A DNA stretch of 64,000 bases, from NCBI RefSeq assembly GCF_021129305.1, contig NZ_JAJOMB010000005.1, positions 352,420-416,419 on the forward strand, read 5' to 3'. A program made the position numbers and the translations under genes. Position 1 is the stretch's first letter. The number at the start of each line of letters is the position of its first letter. The notes below the pieces were generated by a model, which was not told the origin of the DNA, ran no database searches, and saw only the letters and a list, made by a program, of their open reading frames with translations. Below, one piece after another: positions 24,724-32,955 of this stretch. This stretch comes from Kineosporia babensis. GTDB taxonomy: Bacteria; Actinomycetota; Actinomycetes; Actinomycetales; Kineosporiaceae.

Positions 24724-25839
24724 CTATCGGGCCAGGTGCCGGCGCTTCGACGGCGCCGGCGCCCACCCGGTCACCCAGGCCGCGTGCTTGAAACTCATCG
24801 CCGGCTCCTCGATGAAGTGCCAGGACAGGGCGGCCGCCCCGGCGGCCAGGGCCAGGGTGAGCACCACGAACGGGAAGTGGGTGAACTCGGGAATCTCCAA
24901 CGCCACCAGAACCTGCGCGATCGGCCAGTGCCACACGTACAGGCCATAGGACAGGTCCCACTTCGGCTCCCAGAAAACCGGCATCCGCACCATCAGGTAC
25001 ACGCACAGGTAGGCGAAGGCGGGCGCCCCGACCACCCGGTAATCCTCGAAGAGCAGCATCGAGGTGATCGCCACGGCCAGGCTGCCCAGCGCCAGCCCAC
25101 CGTTGATCGGCACCTGATCGGCATACAGCAACGCCGCCGTGCCGAGCAGGAACACCAGGCCGAAGCGCAGCATGTAGGTCGAGCCCACGTCGACCCCCGC
25201 GGCCGCGGCCACGGTCGCCACCCAGAGCAGGCCGATCAGCACCGGCACCATCCACGGCCACCACCTCAGCACGCCCGTGATCCCCAGAAGCGCGGCCAGC
25301 CCGTAGCAAGTCGCCTCGTAGAACAGCGTCCACAGCGATCCGTTGATCACGTCGGAGTTGCCGCCGGTGCCGGGCAGGCCGTCGATGCCGAACTGGCCGA
25401 TGAACAGGGCAGCATTCGAGGCCAGATACCCCTGGGCGCTGTCCGGCCCGGTGAACACCGAGTCGCTCGGCCGGCCCATGATCACCGCGAGTACGGGCGC
25501 CACCACGAACGCGGTGAGCACCAGACACACCCAGAACCCGGGCATGATCCGCAGCGCCCGGTGCCAGACGTAACGAGGCAGCGAGTCCAGCCGTAGGTAG
25601 CTGCGCACCACCAGGAATCCGCTGAGCACGAAGAACGCGTCCACCGCCAGGGCTCCGACCTCGGTCGCCCCGAGGTGAGGCTGGCTGCCGAAGCCCAGAA
25701 ACATCGCGTGCACGACCACCACCAGGGCCGCCAGCAGCAGCCTCATGATGTTGAGGGCGTTGTTCCGGGGATCGAACTCGGTCGCGAGGGTGGGACTCCG
25801 GGCGGTGTGGTGGCGGACCGGTGTCAGCTGTCCAAGCAC
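24724..25839 (-). CDS. Membrane acyltransferase family 3 (OafA/YrhL-like)
   Basis: The 371-residue protein has about ten membrane segments and the signatures of acyltransferase family 3: NIMRLLLAALVVVVHA at the first segment (catalytic His), AVDAFFVLSGFLVVRSYLR, YVWHRALRIMPGFWVCLV (the R-x-x-R-I-x-P block) and a C-terminal SWHFIEEPAM motif. Such enzymes transfer acetyl or other acyl groups to sugars or lipids at the membrane. It is convergent with the dehydratase gene by 4 bases. The N-terminal about 30 residues before the first segment are hydrophilic. Confidence 0.92.
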   Translation of the reverse strand: MLGQLTPVRHHTARSPTLATEFDPRNNALNIMRLLLAALVVVVHAMFLGFGSQPHLGATEVGALAVDAFFVLSGFLVVRSYLRLDSLPRYVWHRALRIMPGFWVCLVLTAFVVAPVLAVIMGRPSDSVFTGPDSAQGYLASNAALFIGQFGIDGLPGTGGNSDVINGSLWTLFYEATCYGLAALLGITGVLRWWPWMVPVLIGLLWVATVAAAAGVDVGSTYMLRFGLVFLLGTAALLYADQVPINGGLALGSLAVAITSMLLFEDYRVVGAPAFAYLCVYLMVRMPVFWEPKWDLSYGLYVWHWPIAQVLVALEIPEFTHFPFVVLTLALAAGAAALSWHFIEEPAMSFKHAAWVTGWAPAPSKRRHLAR

Positions 25840-25848
25840 CCCAGAAAT

Positions 25849-25874
25849 CTAACCTTACGTAAGGGGAGAGTTAG
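25849..25874. promoter_or_regulatory. Palindromic site upstream of the acyltransferase gene
   Basis: CCTTACGTAAGG (25853-25864) is a perfect 12-bp palindrome, and outer CTAAC/GTTAG arms add a second dyad. It lies 14 bases upstream of the acyltransferase start, the position expected for an operator. Confidence 0.45.
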
Positions 25875-26088
25875 CTGAGAGAACCTGAGACACTCCGGGT
25901 TGCCCTGGGGCGGATCAGCGTTTGGCCCGGACGGCTGACGTAACGGAATGGTTGGCCCGGACGGCCGTGACCCGAACGGCCCAAGCCCAGCGCAGCGCAC
26001 CAGCAGTGAGGCCGCACCGAGAACGACCGCCCGCTTCATCGGCGCGTGAACAAAGAGCGCCCGATAACGAGCATCCAACCGAAGCAGA

Positions 26089-26119
26089 GGACGAGGGCGG
26101 CCGGCGACCGCCCTCGTCC
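26089..26119 (-). terminator. Terminator hairpin after the DHDPS-family gene
   Basis: GGACGAGGGCGG at 26089-26100 pairs perfectly with 26108-26119, a 12-bp stem with a 7-base loop, beginning 6 bases after the stop codon on the minus strand. Confidence 0.75.
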
Positions 26120-26124
26120 CACCG

Positions 26125-27105
26125 TCAGACGGTCAGGCCCGAGGGCGGCTCGACGATCTCGGCCAGTTGCCGGGCCTCCTCCAGCACCGAGCGCACATGT
26201 TCTCGCCGGCCCTCGGTGACCGGTGTCATCGGCTCACTCAGCGCGTCCGAGGCGATGATGCCCTGCTGCATCAGCACCGACTTCAGCGCCCCGATCGCCG
26301 TGCTGTTCGGGCCGCGCTCGACCTCGGTGGGCACGTAGACCTGCACCAGAATGTTGAGGATGCGCAGAATCCGGGACAGTTCGGCCCGGCGGCCGGCGGC
26401 GTGGGCGGCCATCGCCCCGGCGAAGTGGTCGGCGGCGATGTTGGACAGACCGGTAACCGCGCCGTTCGCGCCGATGTCGAGGGCACAGTCGAGCAGGGTG
26501 TCCGACCCGGTGAAGATCAGCTTCTTGTCCACGTTGGGCACCTCGACGGTGACCCGGCGCAGGTTGGTCAGGTCGAGCGAGCTGTCCTTGATGCCGACGA
26601 TCAGGTCCTCGGCCAGCAGCTCGATCATGTTGTAGGCGGTGAGGGCGTAGCCGGTGTTGCTGGGCATGTTGTACGCGAGAACCGGTACCGGAGAATGCTT
26701 TGCGATCAGCTCGAAGTGCCGCAGGATCTCCGGCTCGCTGACGTTGGCGTAGAACGGGCCGGTGACCACGATCCCGTCGACCCGGTCGGAGACGAGGCGG
26801 TCGATCCCCTCCAGAACCCGTGGGGTACTCGGCTCGACGATCCCGACAAGCAGTGGCTCGTCACGCTTCTCGGCGGCCAGCGTCTCGACCACCTGCACCG
26901 ACTGGCCGGGGGTGAGGTAGTGCCCCTCGCCCATCGTGCCGAGGGCGAAGATCCCGCTCGCCCCCTGCTCGACGAGATGGCTGCGCAGGTTGCGCAGCGA
27001 GTCGAGGTCGAGGCGCCGGTCGGGCGTCAGGGGGGTGCAGATCGGCGGGATGACCCCACCGATCGCACTGAATAGGGCTGATGTGTCTGTACTGTCCGCC
27101 ACCAT
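26125..27105 (-). CDS. Dihydrodipicolinate synthase family protein (class I lyase/aldolase)
   Basis: The 326-residue protein is a DHDPS/N-acetylneuraminate lyase superfamily TIM barrel. The Schiff-base Lys is in DLIVGIKDSSLDL and the active-site Tyr in PVPVLAYNMPSNTGY; GTMGEGHYLT replaces the usual G-T-T-G-E pattern. The family cleaves or forms C-C bonds in 2-oxo acids. Because it sits next to xylulokinase and a polyol dehydrogenase rather than lysine genes, a role in sugar-acid or keto-deoxy-sugar metabolism is more likely than lysine synthesis. A terminator follows. Confidence 0.87.
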   Translation of the reverse strand: MVADSTDTSALFSAIGGVIPPICTPLTPDRRLDLDSLRNLRSHLVEQGASGIFALGTMGEGHYLTPGQSVQVVETLAAEKRDEPLLVGIVEPSTPRVLEGIDRLVSDRVDGIVVTGPFYANVSEPEILRHFELIAKHSPVPVLAYNMPSNTGYALTAYNMIELLAEDLIVGIKDSSLDLTNLRRVTVEVPNVDKKLIFTGSDTLLDCALDIGANGAVTGLSNIAADHFAGAMAAHAAGRRAELSRILRILNILVQVYVPTEVERGPNSTAIGALKSVLMQQGIIASDALSEPMTPVTEGRREHVRSVLEEARQLAEIVEPPSGLTV

Positions 27106-27535
27106 GATGGTCAGTCCCGATCTTCGGTTGTCGCCTGTCCAATGACCGTGTTGCTCACCGCACGCCGAGGCGGTTCACCTCCACCTATCGGCAGGCGGGC
27201 ACGGAAGACCCAGCACATCATCAGTGATTTCACGCCACTGCAATACGCGGCGCCCGGGCCACCGTCTGTGGGGGCCGCCGGGACCAACGGAACATCGTCG
27301 GGCCGTGCAGAACTTTCCGCCCACGATGCTCCATGTTAACCCTTTGGGCACCCGGCGCCGTCACCGACGGGCACTGATTATGAACCCGCCCGGCCGGTCA
27401 GGGTTTTCGCCGGAAATCCGTTGACTCAAGTCCGCGTTTCATCGGCTCACCAGCCCGAATCCAGCTTCATCCGACACGTTTGGCTGCTGGTAGAGATGCC
27501 TCACACAGGCCGGCTGATACTCATGGTGCCCGGAT
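27106..27535. other. Intergenic region, no gene seen
   Basis: About 430 bases separate the start of the DHDPS-family gene from the stop of the next minus-strand gene. It must carry the promoter of the DHDPS-family gene, but I see no clear promoter boxes, dyads or coding potential. The part around 27200-27480 is less GC-rich than its flanks. Confidence 0.4.
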
Positions 27536-28132
27536 TCACTGCTGGGGCGAGCCTGTTGGGGTGAAGGGGACGAGGCCCTGCACCGTGAGTTCGTACGAGG
27601 GTGCCAGCGGTTCACCCGGCTGCAGGCCCCGCACCGCCAGATCCACCAGCGCGGCCCCGAGTTCCAGCTCGGCCAGGGCCGGGCGCAGCAGCGCCAGCAG
27701 GGCCGGCTCGTCGCCCCGCAGCCACCCCGTCGGCGGGCGCCGGGCATTGACCTGCTCGAACTTTCGCACCAGAAGCCCTCCGCCGCGCGGCGGCACCACC
27801 ACACTGACGAACCGGAACTGCATCTCGGGCCGTCGGCCGGCCTCGGCGCCGTAGGCTTCACCAGAAACTGCGATCACCAGAGCAGGACAGGCCTGGCGCC
27901 GCACCGCACCGGTCCAGTCGGCTACCTCGCGCGGGTCCAGCTGCCGGGCGCCCGGGCCAGGGGTGATCACGAGCAACTGCGGGGCGTGCTGCACCAGCAA
28001 CCCGTCCAGCTCCGGCAGCCCGGTCGCCCCGACCACGCGAGCTCCGGCCTCGGTCATCGCCTCGGCGACGGCCCGCCCGAATCCCCCGGCCGCCCCGGTG
28101 ACCACGACGGTGACTTCGTCCAGTGCGTGCAC
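27536..28132 (-). CDS. Short Rossmann-fold protein, SDR-like without catalytic Tyr-Lys
   Basis: This 198-residue protein opens with an SDR-type nucleotide motif (VTVVVTGAAGGFGRAVAEAM) but is shorter than a full SDR and I find no Y-x-x-x-K catalytic pair. Instead the C-terminal half contains VSVVVPPRGGGLLVRKFEQVN and repeated Leu/Ala/Glu-rich helices. It may be a degenerate or non-enzymatic relative. It is divergent from the xylulokinase gene with about 180 bases between, and could share a regulatory region with it. Confidence 0.65.
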   Translation of the reverse strand: MHALDEVTVVVTGAAGGFGRAVAEAMTEAGARVVGATGLPELDGLLVQHAPQLLVITPGPGARQLDPREVADWTGAVRRQACPALVIAVSGEAYGAEAGRRPEMQFRFVSVVVPPRGGGLLVRKFEQVNARRPPTGWLRGDEPALLALLRPALAELELGAALVDLAVRGLQPGEPLAPSYELTVQGLVPFTPTGSPQQ

Positions 28133-28315
28133 GACGTCCCCCTGCCCTTCGCATCCCTCACCAGTAAGGACGCAGGCGTCACCCGGAACTCATCGCCGCA
28201 CCAGAACTCGCACCGGCATACGGACCCGAAGCCCCACCGGACCGGCCAGTATCCTGAACCCGACCGTGATCAGGCGGCCAGTGTCGACCGACCAGGCTGA
28301 TCGTTCAGGAGCATG

Positions 28316-29722
28316 ATGACCCTCGTCGCCGGTGTGGATTCCTCCACCCAGTCCTGCAAGATCGTGATCCGCGATGCCGATTCCGGGGCGCTGGTGCGCT
28401 CCGGCCGGGCACCGCACCCCGACGGCACTTCGGTGCACCCGAGCAAGTGGTGGGAGGCCTTCCGGACGGCGGCAGCCGAGGCCGGTGGCCTGGAAGACGT
28501 CGCTGCCCTGGCAGTGGGCGGCCAGCAGCACGGCATGATCGCCCTGGACCAGGCGGGTGAGGTGGTGCGCGAGGCCCTGCTGTGGAACGACACCCGTTCC
28601 GCCCAGGCCGCCACCGACCTGATCGCCGAGCTCAGCGAGCAGGAGTGGGCCGACGCGATCGGCTCGGTCCCGGTGGCCTCGCTGACCGTGACCAAGCTGC
28701 GCTGGCTGCGCGATGCCGAGCCGGAGAACGCGGCCCGCACCCACGCCGTGGCCCTCCCCCACGACTGGCTGACCTGGCAACTGGCCGGCGGAACGAACTT
28801 CGAGCACCTGGTCACCGACCGCTCGGACGCGTCCGGCACCGGCTACTGGTCCCCCGGTTCCGAGGGCTACCGGCAGGATCTGCTGGAGCGAGCGCTGGGC
28901 CACGGGGCGGTGCTGCCGCGGGTGCTCGGACCACGGGAACGGGCCGGAACGGGCAACACCGGGCTCTTCCAGGGCGTGCTGGGCCCCGGCGCCGGCGACA
29001 ACGCCGCCGCTGCGCTGGCCCTGGCGCTGCAGCCGGGCGACGTGGCGGTCTCGATCGGCACGTCCGGTGTGGTCTCGGCCATCGCCGACGCCCCCACTGC
29101 CGACGGCTCCGGTCTGGTCACCGGCTTCGCCGACGCCACCGGCCGCTACCTGCCGCTGGCCTGCACCCTCAATGCCGCGCGGGTGCTCGACTGGGCCGCC
29201 AATCTGCTCGGCGTCGACCACGAAGGCCTGGCCAAGCTCGCGCTGCAGGCTCCCTCCGGCGCCGAAGGCCTGGTGCTGGTGCCGTATTTCGAGGGCGAGC
29301 GCACCCCCAACCGCCCCCGCTCGACCGCGGCCCTGCACGGTATGCGCCTGTCCAACACCACGCCGGCGCACATCGCCCGGGCTGCGGTGGAGGCGCTGCT
29401 GTGCTCCCTGGCCGACGGCATCGACGCGGTCCGGGCGGCGGGTGTCCCGGTCCAGCGGGCGTTCCTAATCGGGGGCGCCGCGCAGTCCGAGGCGGTGCAG
29501 CAGCTGGCCCCCGGCATTCTCGGCCTGGACGTTCTGGTGCCCACCCCCGGCGAGTACGTGGCCGACGGGGCCGCGCGTCAGGCCGCCTGGGTGCTGTCCG
29601 AGCAGCCGGAGCAGCCGCAGTGGTCCGCCTCCGGGGCGCCGAAGACCCTGGCCGTGGACAAGCTGACCCCGCAGGTGCGTGAGCAGTACGCCGAGGTCCG
29701 CGAGTTCACCGCGAACCGCTGA
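28316..29722 (+). CDS. xylB: Xylulokinase
   Basis: A 468-residue FGGY-family carbohydrate kinase. The N-terminal ATPase-like motif is [23 protein letters not shown] and E-A-L-L-W-N-D-T-R follow, characteristic of xylulokinase, and [12 protein letters not shown] is the second phosphate-binding block. It phosphorylates D-xylulose to xylulose 5-phosphate for the pentose phosphate pathway. ATG 28316 is preferred over 28313 because AGGAG is then spaced 4 bases away. It is convergent with the polyol dehydrogenase gene, which could supply xylulose or fructose. Confidence 0.93.
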   Translation: MTLVAGVDSSTQSCKIVIRDADSGALVRSGRAPHPDGTSVHPSKWWEAFRTAAAEAGGLEDVAALAVGGQQHGMIALDQAGEVVREALLWNDTRSAQAATDLIAELSEQEWADAIGSVPVASLTVTKLRWLRDAEPENAARTHAVALPHDWLTWQLAGGTNFEHLVTDRSDASGTGYWSPGSEGYRQDLLERALGHGAVLPRVLGPRERAGTGNTGLFQGVLGPGAGDNAAAALALALQPGDVAVSIGTSGVVSAIADAPTADGSGLVTGFADATGRYLPLACTLNAARVLDWAANLLGVDHEGLAKLALQAPSGAEGLVLVPYFEGERTPNRPRSTAALHGMRLSNTTPAHIARAAVEALLCSLADGIDAVRAAGVPVQRAFLIGGAAQSEAVQQLAPGILGLDVLVPTPGEYVADGAARQAAWVLSEQPEQPQWSASGAPKTLAVDKLTPQVREQYAEVREFTANR

Positions 29723-29740
29723 GGTAGAGCCCCGAACCGA

Positions 29741-29786
29741 CCAGAGGACGCTGGTGGCACCCAAGGGGGCCGCCAGCGTCCTCTGG
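29741..29786. terminator. Bidirectional terminator between xylB and the polyol dehydrogenase gene
   Basis: CCAGAGGACGCTGG at 29741-29754 pairs perfectly with 29773-29786, a 14-bp stem with an 18-base loop, in the gap between the two convergent genes. Confidence 0.75.
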
Positions 29787-29792
29787 CTGGTT

Positions 29793-31289
29793 TCACAAGG
29801 ACTTCGGCGAAGCGTTCAGCCGGGTCAGGAACTCCCGCGCACCGATCTCGTGGATCAGCGCCAGCTGCTCGGTGTACACCGCGGCGAACCGCGGGTCGTC
29901 CGCCAGCGAACCGAACCAGCGAGTTGAACGGGCCAGGGCCAGCGGGTCTGCCGACTGCTGGGCCCCGCGGGCGAGCACGTCCTCCAGCTCCACGTCGACC
30001 ACCGTGATCGGGCCGCCCTGCTCGTCGATCGCCTCGGCGTAGCGCGCCCAGGTCACCGCGATCGCGATCGCCCGGGTGCTGACCACGTCGTTGGCCAGGT
30101 TGGCGCGGATCACCGGCACCACGAACTTCGGGATCCGGTCCGAGCCGTAGGAGGCCAGCCGGGCCAGCGTGTCGCGCACCTGAGGGTTGGCGAACCGCTC
30201 GATCAGGGTGTCGCAGTACTGGTCCACGTCGATGCCCTCGACCGGTGCCAGCGTGGGCCGGGCCTCGTCCCAGTAGTCCCGCAGGAACTGCACGAACAGC
30301 TCGTCCTGGGCGGTCTCGTGGGCATAGGTGTAGCCGACCAGATGACCGGCGTAGGCGATCGCCTGGTGCCCGGCGTTCAGCAGCCGCAGCTTCATCAGCT
30401 CGTACGGCTCGACGTCGGCCACCATCTGCACGCCGACCTCCTCGAAGGCCGGCCGCCCGGACCCGAAGGAGTCCTGCAGCACCCACTGGGTGAACGGCTC
30501 ACAGGCCACCGGCCAGGCGTCGTCGATCCCGAACCCGGCCACCGCCTCCAGCACGTCCGGCGTGGTGACCGGGGTGATCCGGTCGACCATGGCGTTCGGG
30601 AAGGGCACCTCGGTGCGGATGTACTGGGCCAGCTCCGGGTCGTACAGCCCGGCGAAGGAGGCGATCGAGGAGCGCGCCACGTCGCCGTTGGACTGGATGT
30701 TGTCGCAGGACATCACCGTGAACGGCGCCAGGCCGCGCTCACGGCGCAGCTGCAGGGCAGTGGCGACGTAGCCGTACATCGTCACCGGCGGCTCGCCCTT
30801 GGCGTAACCGGCCACCTCGGCCTTGATCACCGGGTTGTCCACGTCGAAGGCGCCCGTGGCGTTGTCGATGTTGTACCCGCCCTCGGTGACCGTCAGGGAG
30901 ACGATCCGGGTGGTGGGGGCCGTCATCACCTCGAGGACCCGCTGCTGGTTCTCCGGGGCGTAGAGATAGTCCTTGATCGAGCCGATCACCCGGGCGTCCA
31001 GGCCGCCCGAACCGTCCTTGACCAGCAGGGTGTACAGGTGGTCCTGCTTGCTCAGGGCATCCTGCATGGCCTTGTCCGAGGGCATCACCCCGACCCCGCA
31101 CACGCCCCATTCCCGGGCTTCGCCCCGGTTCATCAGTTCGTCCAGGTACATCGCCTGATGGGCGCGATGGAAGCCACCCACCCCGAAATGGACGATGCCG
31201 ACGCTCACTTCGGATCTGTCGTACTTCGGCCTGGCCACCCTCGGGTCGAGGTCGGCAAGCGTCTTCTGGCTCAGCGGCGTCGCTTTCAC
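29793..31289 (-). CDS. Mannitol dehydrogenase family polyol 2-dehydrogenase
   Basis: A long-chain polyol-specific dehydrogenase. The N-terminal Rossmann domain has GIVHFGVGGFHRAHQAMY; the catalytic helix reads KLRLLNAGHQAIAY, giving the K-x(4)-N-x(2)-H pattern of the family. Such enzymes oxidise mannitol to fructose or arabitol to xylulose with NAD(P), acting as cytoplasmic monomers of about 490 residues; GTG 31289 gives 498. GTG 31298 and 31307 are in-frame alternatives. The neighbouring xylulokinase favours arabitol or a related polyol, but mannitol cannot be excluded. Confidence 0.9.
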   Translation of the reverse strand: MKATPLSQKTLADLDPRVARPKYDRSEVSVGIVHFGVGGFHRAHQAMYLDELMNRGEAREWGVCGVGVMPSDKAMQDALSKQDHLYTLLVKDGSGGLDARVIGSIKDYLYAPENQQRVLEVMTAPTTRIVSLTVTEGGYNIDNATGAFDVDNPVIKAEVAGYAKGEPPVTMYGYVATALQLRRERGLAPFTVMSCDNIQSNGDVARSSIASFAGLYDPELAQYIRTEVPFPNAMVDRITPVTTPDVLEAVAGFGIDDAWPVACEPFTQWVLQDSFGSGRPAFEEVGVQMVADVEPYELMKLRLLNAGHQAIAYAGHLVGYTYAHETAQDELFVQFLRDYWDEARPTLAPVEGIDVDQYCDTLIERFANPQVRDTLARLASYGSDRIPKFVVPVIRANLANDVVSTRAIAIAVTWARYAEAIDEQGGPITVVDVELEDVLARGAQQSADPLALARSTRWFGSLADDPRFAAVYTEQLALIHEIGAREFLTRLNASPKSL

Positions 31290-31564
31290 AGATTCCACGC
31301 TGATCACGATAGGACTTCGGGGCCCGTGGCCCCAGTCCGCACGCCAAGCGGTCAGGGTTTCGGCGCAAACGGTCACCCTGATGCGCTCAGTCACCGCCGA
31401 CAACCTTGGGTCGCGGGGTGAGGAGCCGGTACTGACCTGCCGATGTCCTCCTCGCCGGTCGGCTCGCCAGGAATGCTCCCGGTTCTTCAGACTCGTCGGT
31501 ACTGTGCAACGCAGGCAAGAGCGGCGAGCACGGCGAAGTGTGCGGATGAGAGGGTTTCGGGCGG

Positions 31565-32944
31565 ATGACGGTGGACCGGTCGGTGTTCCAGGCTCTGGAG
31601 AGCGCGGCGCAGAACATGGCGCCTACCGACCCGACGAGTGTTCCGCTGCGGGTGCACCTGGCCGGGTTGTACCTGAGCGCCGGGGAGGCTGATCAGGCAC
31701 TGAAGCACGCCACCACGGCGCTCGCGGCAGCTCCGCACGACACCACGGCGCTGTCGGTAGCGGCGGCGGCAGCTTCGGCGCAGGGGAACGAGCAGCTGGC
31801 CGAGGGGTACCGCGCCATCCACGCGGCTCTGCTGTCTCCGGGAGAGAACCAATCGGGGACGTCCGCGCCGGCGTCTCCGCAGACGTCCTCAAATCAAACA
31901 GCCCAACCAGAGACGTCCGCCTCGCCATCTCCCTCCCAGGGAACCAATGCGTGGGGTTCTGCAGAACCGGGGACGCCCGACGCGCCGTCCGTAAACGGGG
32001 TCGCCGAGGGTAGTGGTCACCAGCCACCCGCCCCGGTCCTCGAGCCGGTCTCCCAGCCCGGCGGCTGGGACTCCAGCGACCCGAACGTGGTCACGCTCGC
32101 CGATGTCGCCGGCATGCACGACGTGAAGCAGCGCCTGCAGCGCTCGTTGCTCGGGCCCATGCAGAACCCGCAGCTGCGCGAGGCGTTCGGCAAGCAGTTG
32201 CGGGGCGGCCTGATGCTGTGGGGTCCGCCCGGTACGGGTAAGACGTTCATCGCCCGGGCGCTCAGCGGCGAGCTGGGAGCGAAATTCTTCTCCGCCACGC
32301 CCGCCGACGTCTACGGCAGCTATTTCGGCCAGAGCGAGCAGAACATCGCCCGGTTGTTCATCGAGGCCCGCCTGGAGACGCCGGGCGTGATCTTCCTGGA
32401 CGAGCTGGACGCGATCGGGGGCCGCCGCTCCCGCCGTAACACCGACCAGGCCCGGGCCGTGGTCAACCAACTGCTGGTCGAGCTGGACGGGATGGCCAGC
32501 AACGACGGGGTCTACGTGCTGGCCGCCACCAACGCCCCGTGGGACGTGGACGAGGCGCTGCGCCGGCCGGGCCGGTTCGACCGTACGGTGCTGGTCCTCC
32601 CGCCGGACGCGCCGGCCCGGGAGGCATTGCTGCGGCTGCAGTTCGCCGGCCGGCCGATCGCCCCCGACATCGATCTGGCGCCCCTGGTGCGCGGGACCGA
32701 GATGTTCTCCGGCGCCGACCTCGTGCGCCTGGTCGAGGCCGCCACCGAACGGGCTCTGGAGCGATCCATGCAGGTCGGCATGGTCAGCCCGGTCACCAAC
32801 GCCGACTTCCAGGCCGCGCTGCGCGACACCCCGCCCTCGACCCGGGCCTGGCTCTCCACCGCCGCCACCTATCTGGCGCACGCGGGCACCGGCGAGGACT
32901 TCGACGAGCTGCGGGCCTACCTGCGCACCCACAAGATCGGCTGA
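31565..32944 (+). CDS. AAA-family ATPase with N-terminal TPR-like region
   Basis: A 459-residue ATPase. Residues about 20-95 form TPR-like helices (LRVHLAGLYLSAGEADQALKHATTALAAAPHD); a Ser/Pro-rich linker follows to about 165. The AAA module then has Walker A (GPPGTGKT), pore-loop-like YGSYFGQSEQNIARLF, Walker B (VIFLDELDAIGGRRS), sensor 1 (LAATNAPWDVDEAL) and arginine finger (RRPGRFDR), all intact, as in classical ATPases of the FtsH/p97/spastin clade. There is no protease or membrane segment. The next gene begins 11 bases downstream and encodes a membrane repeat protein, so the pair likely works together, perhaps remodelling or disassembling a membrane-associated complex. Confidence 0.92.
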   Translation: MTVDRSVFQALESAAQNMAPTDPTSVPLRVHLAGLYLSAGEADQALKHATTALAAAPHDTTALSVAAAAASAQGNEQLAEGYRAIHAALLSPGENQSGTSAPASPQTSSNQTAQPETSASPSPSQGTNAWGSAEPGTPDAPSVNGVAEGSGHQPPAPVLEPVSQPGGWDSSDPNVVTLADVAGMHDVKQRLQRSLLGPMQNPQLREAFGKQLRGGLMLWGPPGTGKTFIARALSGELGAKFFSATPADVYGSYFGQSEQNIARLFIEARLETPGVIFLDELDAIGGRRSRRNTDQARAVVNQLLVELDGMASNDGVYVLAATNAPWDVDEALRRPGRFDRTVLVLPPDAPAREALLRLQFAGRPIAPDIDLAPLVRGTEMFSGADLVRLVEAATERALERSMQVGMVSPVTNADFQAALRDTPPSTRAWLSTAATYLAHAGTGEDFDELRAYLRTHKIG

Positions 32945-32955
32945 GTCCGGCAACG

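Noticed and set aside
25922..25965. Two copies of TTGGCCCGGACGGC 30 bp apart
   Set aside because: They lie in a short gap with no adjacent start codon at a sensible distance; they are probably local duplication with no clear role.
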